Of a stretch of DNA of 64,000 bases, positions 1 to 9,129 are shown piece after piece; positions within the stretch are counted from its first letter, which is position 1; each line of letters begins with the position of its first letter. The position numbers and the translations under genes are program-made. This DNA comes from Pseudoalteromonas sp. R3 (GTDB lineage: Bacteria > Pseudomonadota > Gammaproteobacteria > Enterobacterales > Alteromonadaceae): positions 124,001 through 188,000 of the forward strand of contig NZ_CP034834.1 in the NCBI RefSeq assembly GCF_004014715.1, given 5' to 3'. Under the pieces are notes generated by a model that was given only the letters and a program-made list of their open reading frames with translations, made no database searches and had not been told where the DNA came from.

Positions 1-498
1 AAACGAGTAAATGTGCGCGTTATTTCTGCCACGAATGCAGATTTACTGGAGGACATTCGCTGCGGTCGCTTTCGCCAGGATTTATATTACCGGCTTAACG
101 TGATTGAGCTTACTTTACCGCCGCTTAAAGCGCGTAGTGATGATATTCTCCCCCTGATATCTCACTTTCTGCCTGCCAGAGAACTGACCTTGAATGCAGA
201 AAATGCGCTGCTTGGCTATGACTGGCCCGGGAATGTCCGTGAATTAGAAAATGCCTGTAAGCGTGCCGCGGTGCTGAATCCTTGTGGCACGATTGAAGCA
301 GAGGATTTTGGTCTTCAACCGGGTATACAACCTGGAGTAAAACCAGCTCCTGCTCAGGACAGGCAAGAGCCGGATAAAGCTGAGCTGGAAGCAGCAATGC
401 GGCAATTTCAGGGAGTAATAGCAAAAGTTGCCCGGCATTTTGGTATGAGCCGGCAGGCGCTTTATCGCAGGTTGCAAAAGTATGGCATTGATTACTAA
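1..498 (+). CDS. Sigma-54-dependent response regulator (NtrC type), 5' end outside window
   Basis: The reading frame is open from the first base, so the gene begins upstream. What remains is the end of an AAA+ activator of RNA polymerase sigma-54. It shows the RVISATN segment, the RFRQDLYYRLNV segment and the WPGNVRELEN signature typical of NtrC-family proteins. A linker rich in Pro and Gln follows, then a Fis-type helix-turn-helix (VARHFGMSRQALYRRL). Walker A, GAFTGA and any receiver domain lie outside the window. The stop codon abuts the ATG of the next gene (TAA then ATG), so the two are co-transcribed and probably form a two-component system. The DNA targets cannot be inferred. Confidence 0.93.
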   Translation, partial: KRVNVRVISATNADLLEDIRCGRFRQDLYYRLNVIELTLPPLKARSDDILPLISHFLPARELTLNAENALLGYDWPGNVRELENACKRAAVLNPCGTIEAEDFGLQPGIQPGVKPAPAQDRQEPDKAELEAAMRQFQGVIAKVARHFGMSRQALYRRLQKYGIDY

Positions 499-1815
499 AT
501 GAAAAATCTCGGATTATCGATGGCTCACAAGCTTTATATAGCGCTGTTCATTGCTGTGGCAACCGCCAGTGTGCCCGTGTTTTTCCTTGTTGAGTGGCAA
601 GTTTGGTTAGCGACAGCTTTGTCTGCAATGTGTGTTGGCATGGTTGTACTGCGTATTCTGACGCGAAAATTATTTGCCGGGCTGCAGGCGCTTGAGAGTG
701 GTTTGCTCAACTTCAAAGACAGCGACTTTTCAACTTTGCTTGCTTATCAGAAAGAGGATGAGTTAGGCAGGCTGTGTCGTTTGTACAATGAAGCGGCACA
801 ACAACTCAGAGACGAGAAACAGTGGATTTACCAGCGAGAATTAATGCTGGATAAGGTTTTGCATAGTGCGCCTCAGGCACTGCTGCTGACAGATGATAAG
901 GGTATAGTAGTGTTTTCCAATCACAGTGCAAAAACACTGTTAAACTGCGAGCACAATCTGGAAGGCATGAAGCTCGACAGCCTGGCGCAACAAGCCAGTC
1001 CGGCTTTGTATAATGCACTGTCAGGTGAAATGGATGGACTGTTTGAACTCCCGGGTGAGGGGGAAGATAAGCAGACCTGGCATTTGTCTAATGGGGAACT
1101 TTTACTCAATAACCAGTTTCACCGTCTGTATATTTTTAAACAACTGACCCGAGAGCTGAACCGTCAGGAAGTGGCGGTATGGAAAAAAGTTATTCGCATC
1201 ATCAGCCACGAGCTAAACAACTCTCTGGGACCGATTTCTTCTATGCTGCACAGCGGCAAGATTCTGGCAAATAAACTCGAGGATGCAAGACTGGAGCGGG
1301 TATTTTCGACCATAGATGAACGGATCCGTCATTTGACTGAGTTTGTTCAGGGATATGGTAAATTTGCCAAGCTTCCCGCGCCGAGGTTACAGCCTGTCGT
1401 GTTGTCCGAGCTTCTGACACAACTGCAAACACAATGGCAATTTAATTATTCCCAATCAGGTGTTTTGACGGCGCCTAGACAACTCCTCGCAGATGCTCCT
1501 CAACTAGAGCAACTGCTGATTAATTTACTTAAAAATGCGCATGAATCGGGTAGTGAGCTGAGCGCAATAAAAGTTGAAGTCACTTTTCAGACGAAACACG
1601 TTTTGCTAAGTGTACTCGATGCAGGGCAGGGGATGAGCGAGCATATTATGGCGAATGCTCTGATCCCTTTTTACTCCACTAAATCTAGTGGCACCGGGCT
1701 TGGCCTTGCGCTGTGCCGTGAAATCGTTGAAGCACATCATGGTGATATTCATTTGAAAAATCGCCCACAAGGGGGGCTATGTGTTGAGGTTCGGTTGCCG
1801 CTCACGACTGTCTAA
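499..1815 (+). CDS. Sensor histidine kinase, NtrY-like, partner of the preceding regulator
   Basis: The protein has 438 residues. Two hydrophobic segments near the N-terminus (about residues 8-28 and 32-52) lie in the inner membrane with almost no periplasmic loop, followed by a HAMP-like stretch and a PAS-like region (about 115-210). The phospho-acceptor His is residue 237 in IISHELNNSLGP. The ATPase domain shows the N box LLINLLKNAH, DAGQGM, and the G2 box GTGLGLALC. The HELNNSLGP form of the H box is typical of NtrY/NtrB-like kinases that work with sigma-54 regulators, which agrees with the upstream neighbour. The signal is unknown, and with so short a periplasmic part it is probably membrane or cytoplasmic. 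Confidence 0.93.
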   Translation: MKNLGLSMAHKLYIALFIAVATASVPVFFLVEWQVWLATALSAMCVGMVVLRILTRKLFAGLQALESGLLNFKDSDFSTLLAYQKEDELGRLCRLYNEAAQQLRDEKQWIYQRELMLDKVLHSAPQALLLTDDKGIVVFSNHSAKTLLNCEHNLEGMKLDSLAQQASPALYNALSGEMDGLFELPGEGEDKQTWHLSNGELLLNNQFHRLYIFKQLTRELNRQEVAVWKKVIRIISHELNNSLGPISSMLHSGKILANKLEDARLERVFSTIDERIRHLTEFVQGYGKFAKLPAPRLQPVVLSELLTQLQTQWQFNYSQSGVLTAPRQLLADAPQLEQLLINLLKNAHESGSELSAIKVEVTFQTKHVLLSVLDAGQGMSEHIMANALIPFYSTKSSGTGLGLALCREIVEAHHGDIHLKNRPQGGLCVEVRLPLTTV

Positions 1816-2118
1816 CTGAGAAGCAGGGCAACCTTGAGTCCTTTCCAACCAGGAGACGGTGTTTGAGGCAATTACAATCGTGCCGGATACGACCAGGCTG
1901 GCTGCACTGACCAAGCCGGCACCAGCTAATATCACAGCACAAGCCTCTCCCCGACACTGGCTGACGGTCTGCATTTGTGCGCTGCTGAGCGTCTTCTTTT
2001 TCATTATAGTTTTGCACTTAGAGTCGTAATACTGTATCTCCTGAGGAGCAAATAAGCACCCACTCAAAAGCGGCAGGATCAACAGTACAGTGCACACTGT
2101 GGTGCGGATAATTCTCAT
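1777..2118 (-). CDS. Small lipoprotein of unknown function
   Basis: The 113-residue product starts with a short basic region, a hydrophobic stretch and a lipobox ending LLSGC, so it should be a lipid-anchored envelope protein. After the lipobox come two Cys residues in SQCRGEACAV and a Gly/Ala/Val-rich hydrophobic segment (about residues 62-87) that could be a second membrane stretch. The gene is convergent with the upstream kinase, and their 3' ends overlap by 39 bases. The clear signal peptide argues that the gene is real despite the overlap. I do not recognise the family. Confidence 0.7.
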   Translation of the reverse strand: MRIIRTTVCTVLLILPLLSGCLFAPQEIQYYDSKCKTIMKKKTLSSAQMQTVSQCRGEACAVILAGAGLVSAASLVVSGTIVIASNTVSWLERTQGCPASQLDSRERQPNLNT

Positions 2119-2236
2119 ATAGTCCTTAGTGCATCATCATTGTCACGCTACAGTTTGCAGGGATCCGTCGGGCTGGCTTGAACTAGGTAAAAAAATGCAC
2201 ATACTCAAGATATTATAGTATTCACAATTTCAAGAC

Positions 2237-4063
2237 TTGATTATGGTCGATCCACTGCGGCAGGTAAAGCAACTCAGAGTTAAGTTACTGTTACTGTTAG
2301 TCATTGTTTTCATAGCACTGGCTGCTTTGATGCCGTTTGTTATTTCCAGCTTAAATGAACGCAATGAGCTGAATACGCATATTCAGTCGATCAAAAAGAT
2401 CACCAGCGATATTATTTACTACGATGAAGTGCTGACTATGTCAGCGCGTATGTTTACCTTCACTCAAGAAGACAGGTGGTCCAGGCGTTATATCAATATT
2501 GCTAACACATTGGATCAGACGCTGCTTGAGGCTGAAGCTTTGGATCCTGTCATAGCGGATGCAATTGCTGCGACCGCCCAGGTCAACACCAAGCTGATTG
2601 AAATTGAATCAAAGGCGTTTGCGCTTGCGCGTGCAGGAAAGTTAGCGCAGGCCCGCAGTAGTTTGCTTGATGAGACATATTTTGCACTCAAAGCTCAGTA
2701 TCAGGCCACGGTTTTTAAAGCGCTCGATAACACCCGAGCACTTAGCGAGACCAAAATGGTTCAGCAAAACCAGCTAAAAACCAACGTGTTGATCTTATCT
2801 TTACTTGGGCTGTCTGTGTTATTTTTTGCTTTTATCGCGTATTTGTTCCGTCATAACAAGCAGGCCGATAAGTATATAGAGGAATTACTAACAACACTCA
2901 ATGACTCCATCGCCAAGCTGAATACCACGTCTAAGGATTTAGAGCAGGCCAGCAAGGCAAAATCTCAGTTACTTGCGAATATGTCCCATGAACTCAGAAC
3001 GCCTATAAATGGTTTGTATGGTGCACTGCAACTACTACGAAAAGAGCCACAATCAAACGAAGGTACATCGCTTCTCGATACGGCAAGTATGTGTAGCGAG
3101 ATGCTGTCGGCCCTGGTGAACGATATTCTTGATTTTACACAGATGGAAAAGGGGAAGTTGCAACTTGAGAAGCGCGAGTTTGACTTGCGCAGAGTAAGTA
3201 AAACCATTGAACATATTTTTAGCCATGAGTGCGAGCAGAAAAAGCTCAGGTTTAATTGTACATTCAACGTGGAAAGCCCACGGAGACTGGGCGACGAATT
3301 ACGCCTTAAGCAGGTGCTGGTCAATCTACTCAGTAATGCTGTTAAATTTACACAGCAGGGGCGCATTTCGCTTTCTTTTACTGCTACGTCAGATTCACCG
3401 TGGTTAGACATTGTAATCAGTGACACAGGGTCGGGTATTAAAGAAGAGGTACTTAGTAAGTTATTTAAACACTTTGAGCAGGGAGATGCCTCTGCAACAC
3501 GGCTTTACAGTGGCGTTGGACTGGGTCTTGCGATCGTCAAATCGCTGCTAGATGCAATGCGCGGAACAATTAATATCACCAGTCAACCTGGAAGTGGCAC
3601 CAGTGTCGAGCTGTCCTTGCCTTTGGCATTGCCTGAAAAAACCACGAAGGAGGCTGACGAAGAGGGTGAGTCAGAGCCACAAAAAGCAGACGATGCCGCT
3701 TTGTTGCAAGGCTTATCCATTCTGATTGTAGAAGACAACGCTGTAAACCAAATAATCCTTCAGAAAATGTTGGTTAGTCAGGGAGCAAAAACGGCATTGG
3801 CGGTAAACGGTCAGGAAGCGATAGATAAAATGTCAGCAGATATTCAATTGGTATTGATGGATATTCAAATGCCAGTTATGGGTGGCGTTGAGGCATTTCA
3901 GGAGATAAGGTCGCAATGGCCCGTTGTGCCAGTGATTGCGGTGACAGCGAATGTGTTTGAGAGCGATATCTCGCACTATGCCAGATTAGGCTTTGACGGA
4001 GTGGTCGCAAAGCCGATATCGCAATCGGCACTGACAGACACGATTCTCTCTAATTGTGCCTGA
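2237..4063 (+). CDS. Hybrid sensor histidine kinase with C-terminal receiver
   Basis: The 608-residue protein has transmembrane segments near residues 15-37 and 180-203 that bracket a helical periplasmic sensor of about 140 residues. A coiled linker leads to HisKA (His251 in NMSHELRTPINGL) and a HATPase domain (NLLSNAVKF, DTGSGI, GVGLGLAIV). A receiver domain follows a Glu-rich linker; its phospho-acceptor is Asp542 in LVLMDIQMP and its conserved Lys is in VVAKPIS. No response regulator gene is adjacent, so the output probably goes through an HPt protein elsewhere. The start may be TTG at 2237 or ATG at 2243; neither has a convincing Shine-Dalgarno sequence. Confidence 0.93.
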   Translation: MIMVDPLRQVKQLRVKLLLLLVIVFIALAALMPFVISSLNERNELNTHIQSIKKITSDIIYYDEVLTMSARMFTFTQEDRWSRRYINIANTLDQTLLEAEALDPVIADAIAATAQVNTKLIEIESKAFALARAGKLAQARSSLLDETYFALKAQYQATVFKALDNTRALSETKMVQQNQLKTNVLILSLLGLSVLFFAFIAYLFRHNKQADKYIEELLTTLNDSIAKLNTTSKDLEQASKAKSQLLANMSHELRTPINGLYGALQLLRKEPQSNEGTSLLDTASMCSEMLSALVNDILDFTQMEKGKLQLEKREFDLRRVSKTIEHIFSHECEQKKLRFNCTFNVESPRRLGDELRLKQVLVNLLSNAVKFTQQGRISLSFTATSDSPWLDIVISDTGSGIKEEVLSKLFKHFEQGDASATRLYSGVGLGLAIVKSLLDAMRGTINITSQPGSGTSVELSLPLALPEKTTKEADEEGESEPQKADDAALLQGLSILIVEDNAVNQIILQKMLVSQGAKTALAVNGQEAIDKMSADIQLVLMDIQMPVMGGVEAFQEIRSQWPVVPVIAVTANVFESDISHYARLGFDGVVAKPISQSALTDTILSNCA

Positions 4064-4099
4064 ATATATTGACTGAAGGCTTTGCACACTGCGCACAGC

Positions 4100-4588
4100 T
4101 TACTCCCGGCTGGCTATTTTATTGGCGATTGCAATACTGGCCTGCTCAACCAGATCTAACACCAGCTCAAACCCGTCTGCGCCGCCGTAATACGGATCGG
4201 GTACTTCGTGATGTTCTTGTTCGGCGTATCGTAAAAACAGTGCCAGTTTATGCAGGTAGTGCTCGGGACATCTGGATTGAAGGTCGACCAGGTTTTGCTC
4301 ATCAGCGCACAAGATCAAATCAAAATGTTCGAAGTCCTGTGGCTTAACAGGTCTGGCTCTGATAGATGACAGATCATAACCACGCTTATTGGCCGCTGCT
4401 GCGCTGCGTTTGTCGGGTGGGTTGCCCTGATGGTAGGCTATGGTACCTGCTGAATCGACCTCCAGGTTCAGACCTTGCTGGGCTGCTGTCTGCCTTAATA
4501 CAGCCTCCATGGTAGGAGAGCGGCAAATATTGCCCATGCAAACTACTAACACCTTGACTGGTGTACTGAAGTATAAAGAGTTACTCAT
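4100..4588 (-). CDS. Low-molecular-weight protein tyrosine phosphatase
   Basis: The 162-residue protein carries the family P-loop near the N-terminus (VCMGNICRSP, matching CX5R-S), which holds the nucleophilic Cys and the phosphate-binding Arg. It also has the late DPYYGG motif, which supplies the general-acid Asp. Length and motif order are those of the Wzb/YwlE/LMW-PTP family. It is a cytosolic enzyme that dephosphorylates protein tyrosine or arginine. It lies downstream of hmp on the same strand, separated by a hairpin terminator. No capsule or tyrosine-kinase genes are adjacent, so its substrate cannot be named. Confidence 0.93.
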   Translation of the reverse strand: MSNSLYFSTPVKVLVVCMGNICRSPTMEAVLRQTAAQQGLNLEVDSAGTIAYHQGNPPDKRSAAAANKRGYDLSSIRARPVKPQDFEHFDLILCADEQNLVDLQSRCPEHYLHKLALFLRYAEQEHHEVPDPYYGGADGFELVLDLVEQASIAIANKIASRE

Positions 4589-4614
4589 AGAAGGGATCCT
4601 TTTGCTAAAAGTCA

Positions 4615-4637
4615 GGGTTGTCAGATAATGACAACCC
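4615..4637 (-). terminator. Hairpin terminator after hmp
   Basis: Nine-base perfect inverted repeat (GGGTTGTCA/TGACAACCC) with a five-base loop, downstream of the hmp stop codon. On the minus strand it is followed by a short T-containing stretch, so termination may be partial. Confidence 0.6.
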
Positions 4638-4673
4638 CAAGTGATTCCATAGTATCAGATTTTTAAGTCGGTA

Positions 4674-5852
4674 TTACAGACTCTCATGAGGGCCGAATAC
4701 TTCATACAAAATACGTGACTCATCCACTCCCAGAGTAAGTAACTGCTGCTTGATGTTTGCCATAAAAGGCGTGGGCCCGCACAAGTAGAACTCTCCATTT
4801 TCAAGCGGCAGGGCGGGACTCAGCGGGGCTAACACCATGCGGCCCGAACTGGACTTTTCTGAGGTCGCACCTGTGGCTCCTTCTTCAATCCAGGTTCTGG
4901 TTGTCAGAGTCGGCAGACTGCTGGCAGCCTGTGCAAGTTCATCGCTAAAACTCAGTTGCGAGGGTGAGCGACAAGCATGTAAGAAATGCAGTTGTGCAGA
5001 AAAGCTGCGTTCAGCCAGTGTGTGTAGCATAGCCATCATGGGAGTGATCCCGACCCCGGCACTGATCAGTACCTTAGGTATATCAGTTTGTTTTAGTAAG
5101 AAATCTCCTGCTACAGGCATAATGTCGAGTTCAGCACCTTCAGGCAGCGAGTGCAGATAACCTGATACCAGATTATCTCGTTTTACACTGATACGATATG
5201 AGCGGTTATTAGATGCATGAGACAGTGAATACTGGCGGATCTGGCGGTTGTCTTCTGTTGGGATAGAGCAACAAACAGCCAGGTATTGTCCTGCCTGATA
5301 GGGCATTACAGCCTGCTCATCGCATGGGACCAGATAAAAGCTTTTAACCAACTCTGATTCCTTCACAATTTTACTGATATAAAAACGACGGGTACCCCGC
5401 CAACCACCGTGCAATTGCTCGGCCTGCCGATAGATGCCTTCTTCTTGTGTAATAAACAGGTCGGCCAGGAAGGCGTAAGCTTCTGCCCAGGCTTGTTCTA
5501 TGTCGGCGTTGAATTGCTCAGGGAATTTCTCTCGTAAGGTTGCAAGCAGGTGTTCCCCGACAATGGGGTAGTGATGTGGCGCAATGCCAAGGCTGGTATG
5601 TTTGTGATTGATCCGGGCTATCGCGCTGCTCAGTACCTCGGGTTGATCGATATAGGTTGCGTAGGCAGCCAGTGCATTGAACAGGGCGAACTGCTGCTTG
5701 CCTGAGCGTTGATTACTGAGATTAAAGACATCAAGTAACTCAGGGTTATGAGCGAACATACGCTGATAAAAGTGTTCAGTGACCTCGACTCCGGCATCGG
5801 CCAGCAGTGGCAGAGATTGTTTAACCAGGGTGATTGTTCGTTGAGAAAGCAT
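4674..5852 (-). CDS. hmp: Flavohaemoglobin, nitric oxide dioxygenase
   Basis: Hmp oxidises nitric oxide to nitrate using O2 and NAD(P)H. The 392-residue length fits the family. The globin domain (1-140) shows Tyr29 and Gln53 of the distal pocket and proximal His85 in NHKHTSLGI. The reductase domain contains the FAD-binding QYSLS motif, the nucleotide-binding GVGITPMMAML stretch and a C-terminal YEVFGPHE. The start has a good ribosome site (AGGAG six bases ahead). It lies 82 bases downstream of nnrS on the same strand and is probably read from the NorR-dependent promoter at 7431-7448, although its own promoter cannot be excluded. Confidence 0.97.
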   Translation of the reverse strand: MLSQRTITLVKQSLPLLADAGVEVTEHFYQRMFAHNPELLDVFNLSNQRSGKQQFALFNALAAYATYIDQPEVLSSAIARINHKHTSLGIAPHHYPIVGEHLLATLREKFPEQFNADIEQAWAEAYAFLADLFITQEEGIYRQAEQLHGGWRGTRRFYISKIVKESELVKSFYLVPCDEQAVMPYQAGQYLAVCCSIPTEDNRQIRQYSLSHASNNRSYRISVKRDNLVSGYLHSLPEGAELDIMPVAGDFLLKQTDIPKVLISAGVGITPMMAMLHTLAERSFSAQLHFLHACRSPSQLSFSDELAQAASSLPTLTTRTWIEEGATGATSEKSSSGRMVLAPLSPALPLENGEFYLCGPTPFMANIKQQLLTLGVDESRILYEVFGPHESL

Positions 5853-5934
5853 AAAAAACTCCTAATGATGCCGCCTCACTCAGAAGCGGTAAAAATAACG
5901 CCAGATGGCGCGAAAAGCACGAGAATTTGAGATA

Positions 5935-7152
5935 CTAACCGCGGCGCCCGTCCAGACGTTTTCGTACCAGTATGGGTGCATAAATAAAGGCGAACAGTGC
6001 GAAGCTGGTTGACCAAATTAGTGCGCTAATTTGCCAGGCCAGATGCGGGCCGACATACGCAGGCAACAGGCTTCTGATCAGGGCGCTGATCAGGCACAGG
6101 ATAAAAGCGACCGAAATGAGCGGGTGAGGTGTTAAAGGGCGGGCAGTATGACCCAGTGCTACCCGCGCCATCATGGCCAGGATCATCATGCCCATACCAC
6201 CTATGGTGATCAAATGTAGCGCGTCTTTGGCCAGCCAGCTGCTACCCAGATAGGCTGCACCAAAACCAATCAGGCCTGTCGCCATCGACAGGTAGGCCAA
6301 GTATAAAGACCATAACAAGGGCACGGTAAACAGGCGTGCCTGAAACCAAAAACTTGCACGCAACATATGCAGTAAGCCCGCCAGTATCAAAAGGTACCCG
6401 GGGACAATGGGTTGTTGAAGAAAGTGGTGGGCAAAAAATCCGCACATCCCAAGTACTGAGACAAGTAATAGTGCCTTGTCCAGTCGGGGAGTGCGCTGTT
6501 GATGAGGCAGCCCCAGACCGCGGGATATAAAGAAAGGTACAACGCGACCGCCCAGTATACTGATCAACAGTGTAAAGCCGAGTACTGTCATCTGGCTGAG
6601 CAGGCCTGCCAGTTCATACGCATGTTGGTCCAGTACTACGATAAACACCATGTTCAGGGTCGCCAAAAGTGCTAGCACGGGCACAAACAAGTAGTTGTTG
6701 CTGTTGTGGACCTGCAGGACAACCCAGGTAAAATGACAGATACTGATCAGCCAAAATAAGCCCTGCAAAATAATCAGCCATAACAGAGGTTGTGCAGACC
6801 AGATCCCTGCTACTCTGGCACAGGCCCAAACTACGCATAGTCCAAGTAAAGGCCAGCTATTTAGAGTGCTGACCCCGGTCCAGTTCCTGGCTGCGGTAAA
6901 TAAAAAGCCGATGGCGATTGCACTGGCAAAACCGAACAGCATCTCATGGGCGTGCCAGAGTGTTGCCGGGAAAGTGCCTGGCCAGCTTAGATAGCCGCTC
7001 AGTATGGCAAACCAGGCGATCATCGCCGCACAGGCCCACAGACTGCCAAGTAAAAATAACGGTCTGAATGCCAGCATGAGTAATGGCGCATGTTTTGGTT
7101 GATACCATTTTGCTGAATGTTGCACGGGCTCTTCCAGGTTAAGCAAGTTCAT
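5935..7152 (-). CDS. nnrS: NnrS family membrane protein
   Basis: This 405-residue protein has about twelve hydrophobic segments. Family features include the FRPLFLLGSLWA start, the LWHAHEMLFGF motif and the later TIGGMGMMILAMMARVALGH segment with conserved His residues. NnrS is a haem- and copper-containing inner-membrane protein. In other bacteria it is controlled by NO-responsive regulators and lowers nitrosative stress. Its start codon overlaps the stop of the upstream small gene (TGATG), so translation is probably coupled. Context with hmp and norR supports a role in NO defence. Confidence 0.93.
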   Translation of the reverse strand: MNLLNLEEPVQHSAKWYQPKHAPLLMLAFRPLFLLGSLWACAAMIAWFAILSGYLSWPGTFPATLWHAHEMLFGFASAIAIGFLFTAARNWTGVSTLNSWPLLGLCVVWACARVAGIWSAQPLLWLIILQGLFWLISICHFTWVVLQVHNSNNYLFVPVLALLATLNMVFIVVLDQHAYELAGLLSQMTVLGFTLLISILGGRVVPFFISRGLGLPHQQRTPRLDKALLLVSVLGMCGFFAHHFLQQPIVPGYLLILAGLLHMLRASFWFQARLFTVPLLWSLYLAYLSMATGLIGFGAAYLGSSWLAKDALHLITIGGMGMMILAMMARVALGHTARPLTPHPLISVAFILCLISALIRSLLPAYVGPHLAWQISALIWSTSFALFAFIYAPILVRKRLDGRRG

Positions 7153-7376
7153 CAGCGTACCTCCTGGCCAAGGTTATATTGGCAAAAACAGCGAACGACA
7201 TAACTCACTTTCAGGGTTGTTGCGAATATAATGGTGCTGATGTGTGCCACAATTTGTGTCGACAAAGACAAATACTGGTCAAAGCTATAACTGGCCATAA
7301 TGGCAAACATAAAGCCAATCAGGCTCAATAACAGACATTGGTTGGCATAAGGAAGTGCACGGCGATAGTGTTTCAT
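7152..7376 (-). CDS. Small two-helix membrane protein, first gene of the NO-response operon
   Basis: The 74-residue product has two hydrophobic segments (about residues 12-30 and 42-60) separated by a short loop, with basic ends. I do not recognise the family. It is the promoter-proximal gene downstream of the sigma-54 promoter, and its stop overlaps the nnrS start by one base. Strict translational coupling to nnrS argues that it is real and works with NnrS, perhaps as an accessory subunit. No metal-binding motif stands out beyond two Cys residues in RCFCQ. Confidence 0.75.
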   Translation of the reverse strand: MKHYRRALPYANQCLLLSLIGFMFAIMASYSFDQYLSLSTQIVAHISTIIFATTLKVSYVVRCFCQYNLGQEVR

Positions 7377-7430
7377 AATAACCCTTATAAGCTCAGTGAA
7401 TCGAACTAACTGATACAGAGATACTTATAA

Positions 7431-7448
7431 GGGCACAAAATGTGCCAA
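7431..7448 (-). promoter_or_regulatory. Sigma-54 (-24/-12) promoter for the nnrS-hmp operon
   Basis: On the minus strand the sequence reads TTGGCACATTTTGTGCCC. GG and GC are separated by exactly ten bases, matching the -24/-12 consensus (TGGCAC-N5-TTGC). Transcription would start about 45 bases before the small membrane gene. The NorR-type sites lie about 65-120 bases upstream, where enhancers normally sit. Confidence 0.85.
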
Positions 7449-7500
7449 TATTAATTTAATTAAAAAACAAATAGATAGGTATTTATTATTGTATGTGTGA

Positions 7501-7554
7501 GTCAAAATGACCTACACTGTCAAGGTCTTATAAACTTATATAGGTCATTTTGAC
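7501..7554. promoter_or_regulatory. Two NorR-type enhancer sites forming a perfect 14-base inverted repeat
   Basis: GTCAAAATGAC at 7501-7511 and GTCATTTTGAC at 7544-7554 each match the NorR target GT-N7-AC (GTCA-N3-TGAC). With flanking bases they form a 14-base perfect inverted repeat (7501-7514 and 7541-7554). The right-hand site ends one base before the TTG start of norR. Bound NorR should activate the sigma-54 promoter and could also limit norR expression. Confidence 0.85.
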
Positions 7555-9129
7555 TTGGATCAGAGAACGCTATCACACTTACTCGGTATCAGTACCGAAC
7601 TGACCCACCAACTTCCCAGGCTGGATGAGGGGGATTTGGGAGCTTTTAGTCAGTCGCTTGTCCTCGCGCTCCAGAGTATCATTACAGCAGATGCCACCGC
7701 GGTGTTGCGGTGCGAGCAAGGAATGGCTTATCCACTGGCATGCTCAGGTCTCGCGCCCGAAGCCATGGGCAGGCGATTTGTAATCGAAGATCACCCAAGA
7801 CTGGCCGCAATAGCAACGGCTAACCAGCCGCAGGTTTTTGCAGCGGATTGTCAGTTGCCAGATCCCTATGATGGTTTACTGATGGCCAGAGCCGGCACTT
7901 TGCCTGTACACGCCTGTATGGGGTTTTCGCTTTATCAGGGAGACAATTTGCTTGGTATGGTCACCTTTGACAGCCTCACCCCGAGTGCATTTGAGCAAGT
8001 CGCAGTGCCTATGTTAGGTATGTTGCAGTCTTTAGTAGCTGCACATTTTGCAACGGCACTGACCCTGTCCTCGTTAGCCGAGCGGGCTCGTCATGGCATG
8101 GCAATGCTCAGAGAGATCAGTCACCAGAGTTACACTATGGTGGGTGAGAGTGCAGTTATGCAGCGACTTAAACAGGACATCGATTTAGTTGCTAACTCAG
8201 AGTTAAGCGTACTCATTCAGGGAGAAACAGGCACAGGTAAGGAGCTGGTTGCACGGCGTATTCATGAACATTCGTCGCGCTCTCAAGGGCCATTTGTGCA
8301 GGTTAACTGTGCCTCTTTGAGCGAAAATCTGGCTGAAAGTGAGTTTTTTGGTCATCGCAAAGGCGCATTTACCGGCGCTGACAGGCACCGGGAAGGTAAG
8401 TTTCTGGTCGCCCATGGCGGCACTTTGTTTCTTGATGAAATTGGCGAGCTCCCCTTAAGTATGCAAAGTAAATTACTCAGGGCGTTACAAAGTGGTGAAA
8501 TCCAGCCGGTTGGTACAGACAAGCCGCAATATGTGGATGTGAGGATCGTGGCGGCAACGAACCGAAATCTGCGCCATGAGGTTGAGGCGGGGCGCTTTCG
8601 TGCTGACTTATATCACCGCTTAAGCGTGTTTCCAATACAAGTTCCCCCATTAAGGGAGCGGGCGCAGGATATCGTATCGCTTGCCGGCTTTTTTGTTGAA
8701 CAACTCCGCAAAAAGCTGGGTGTGCGTCAGCTGGTTTTGTCTGATGCTTTTATGAATCAACTTAATCAGCATGACTGGCCGGGCAATGTACGTGAACTGG
8801 AACATGTGCTGAGCCGGGCTGCGTTGAAAGCGAAGCACGCAGCTTGGGATCAGGATATCGTGCTGGTCGATGTCGTGCATGGTGTACAGCGGGAAAGCGG
8901 CTCATCAGGCCCAAGTAGCGCCAGCAACGAGCGAATATCTCTGCAACTGTCCGACGAGCAAACGTTAAAGGCGGCGACTGAGTCATTTCAGAAACAACTG
9001 ATCATAACCAGGCTACAAGCCAATGACCTCAATTGGGCTGCAACGGCGCGTGAACTAGCCGTTGACCGAGCTAACCTGGTGCGCCTTGCAAAACGATTGG
9101 GCATCAAAACGGTGAAAACGCTCAATTAA
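7555..9129 (+). CDS. norR: NO-responsive sigma-54 activator NorR
   Basis: The 524-residue protein has an N-terminal GAF domain (about 1-170) that in NorR binds NO at a non-haem iron. The AAA+ domain (about 190-425) shows Walker A GETGTGKE, the GAFTGA sigma-54 loop, Walker B GGTLFLDEIGE, and WPGNVRELEH. A C-terminal Fis-type helix-turn-helix follows. The segment HPRLAAIA and the motif LPDPYDGLL match the NorR GAF domain. The start is TTG; it fits the family alignment, and only a weak AGG lies ahead of it, inside the NorR site. It is divergent from the nnrS-hmp operon that it should control. Confidence 0.95.
   Translation: MDQRTLSHLLGISTELTHQLPRLDEGDLGAFSQSLVLALQSIITADATAVLRCEQGMAYPLACSGLAPEAMGRRFVIEDHPRLAAIATANQPQVFAADCQLPDPYDGLLMARAGTLPVHACMGFSLYQGDNLLGMVTFDSLTPSAFEQVAVPMLGMLQSLVAAHFATALTLSSLAERARHGMAMLREISHQSYTMVGESAVMQRLKQDIDLVANSELSVLIQGETGTGKELVARRIHEHSSRSQGPFVQVNCASLSENLAESEFFGHRKGAFTGADRHREGKFLVAHGGTLFLDEIGELPLSMQSKLLRALQSGEIQPVGTDKPQYVDVRIVAATNRNLRHEVEAGRFRADLYHRLSVFPIQVPPLRERAQDIVSLAGFFVEQLRKKLGVRQLVLSDAFMNQLNQHDWPGNVRELEHVLSRAALKAKHAAWDQDIVLVDVVHGVQRESGSSGPSSASNERISLQLSDEQTLKAATESFQKQLIITRLQANDLNWAATARELAVDRANLVRLAKRLGIKTVKTLN

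Noticed and set aside
4054..4347. Plus-strand ORF overlapping the phosphatase gene
   Set aside because: It overlaps an intact LMW phosphatase on the other strand and has no features of its own.
5853..5934. A separate NsrR-type operator ahead of hmp
   Set aside because: I could not find the expected inverted repeat of AAGATGCATTT type in the 82-base gap.
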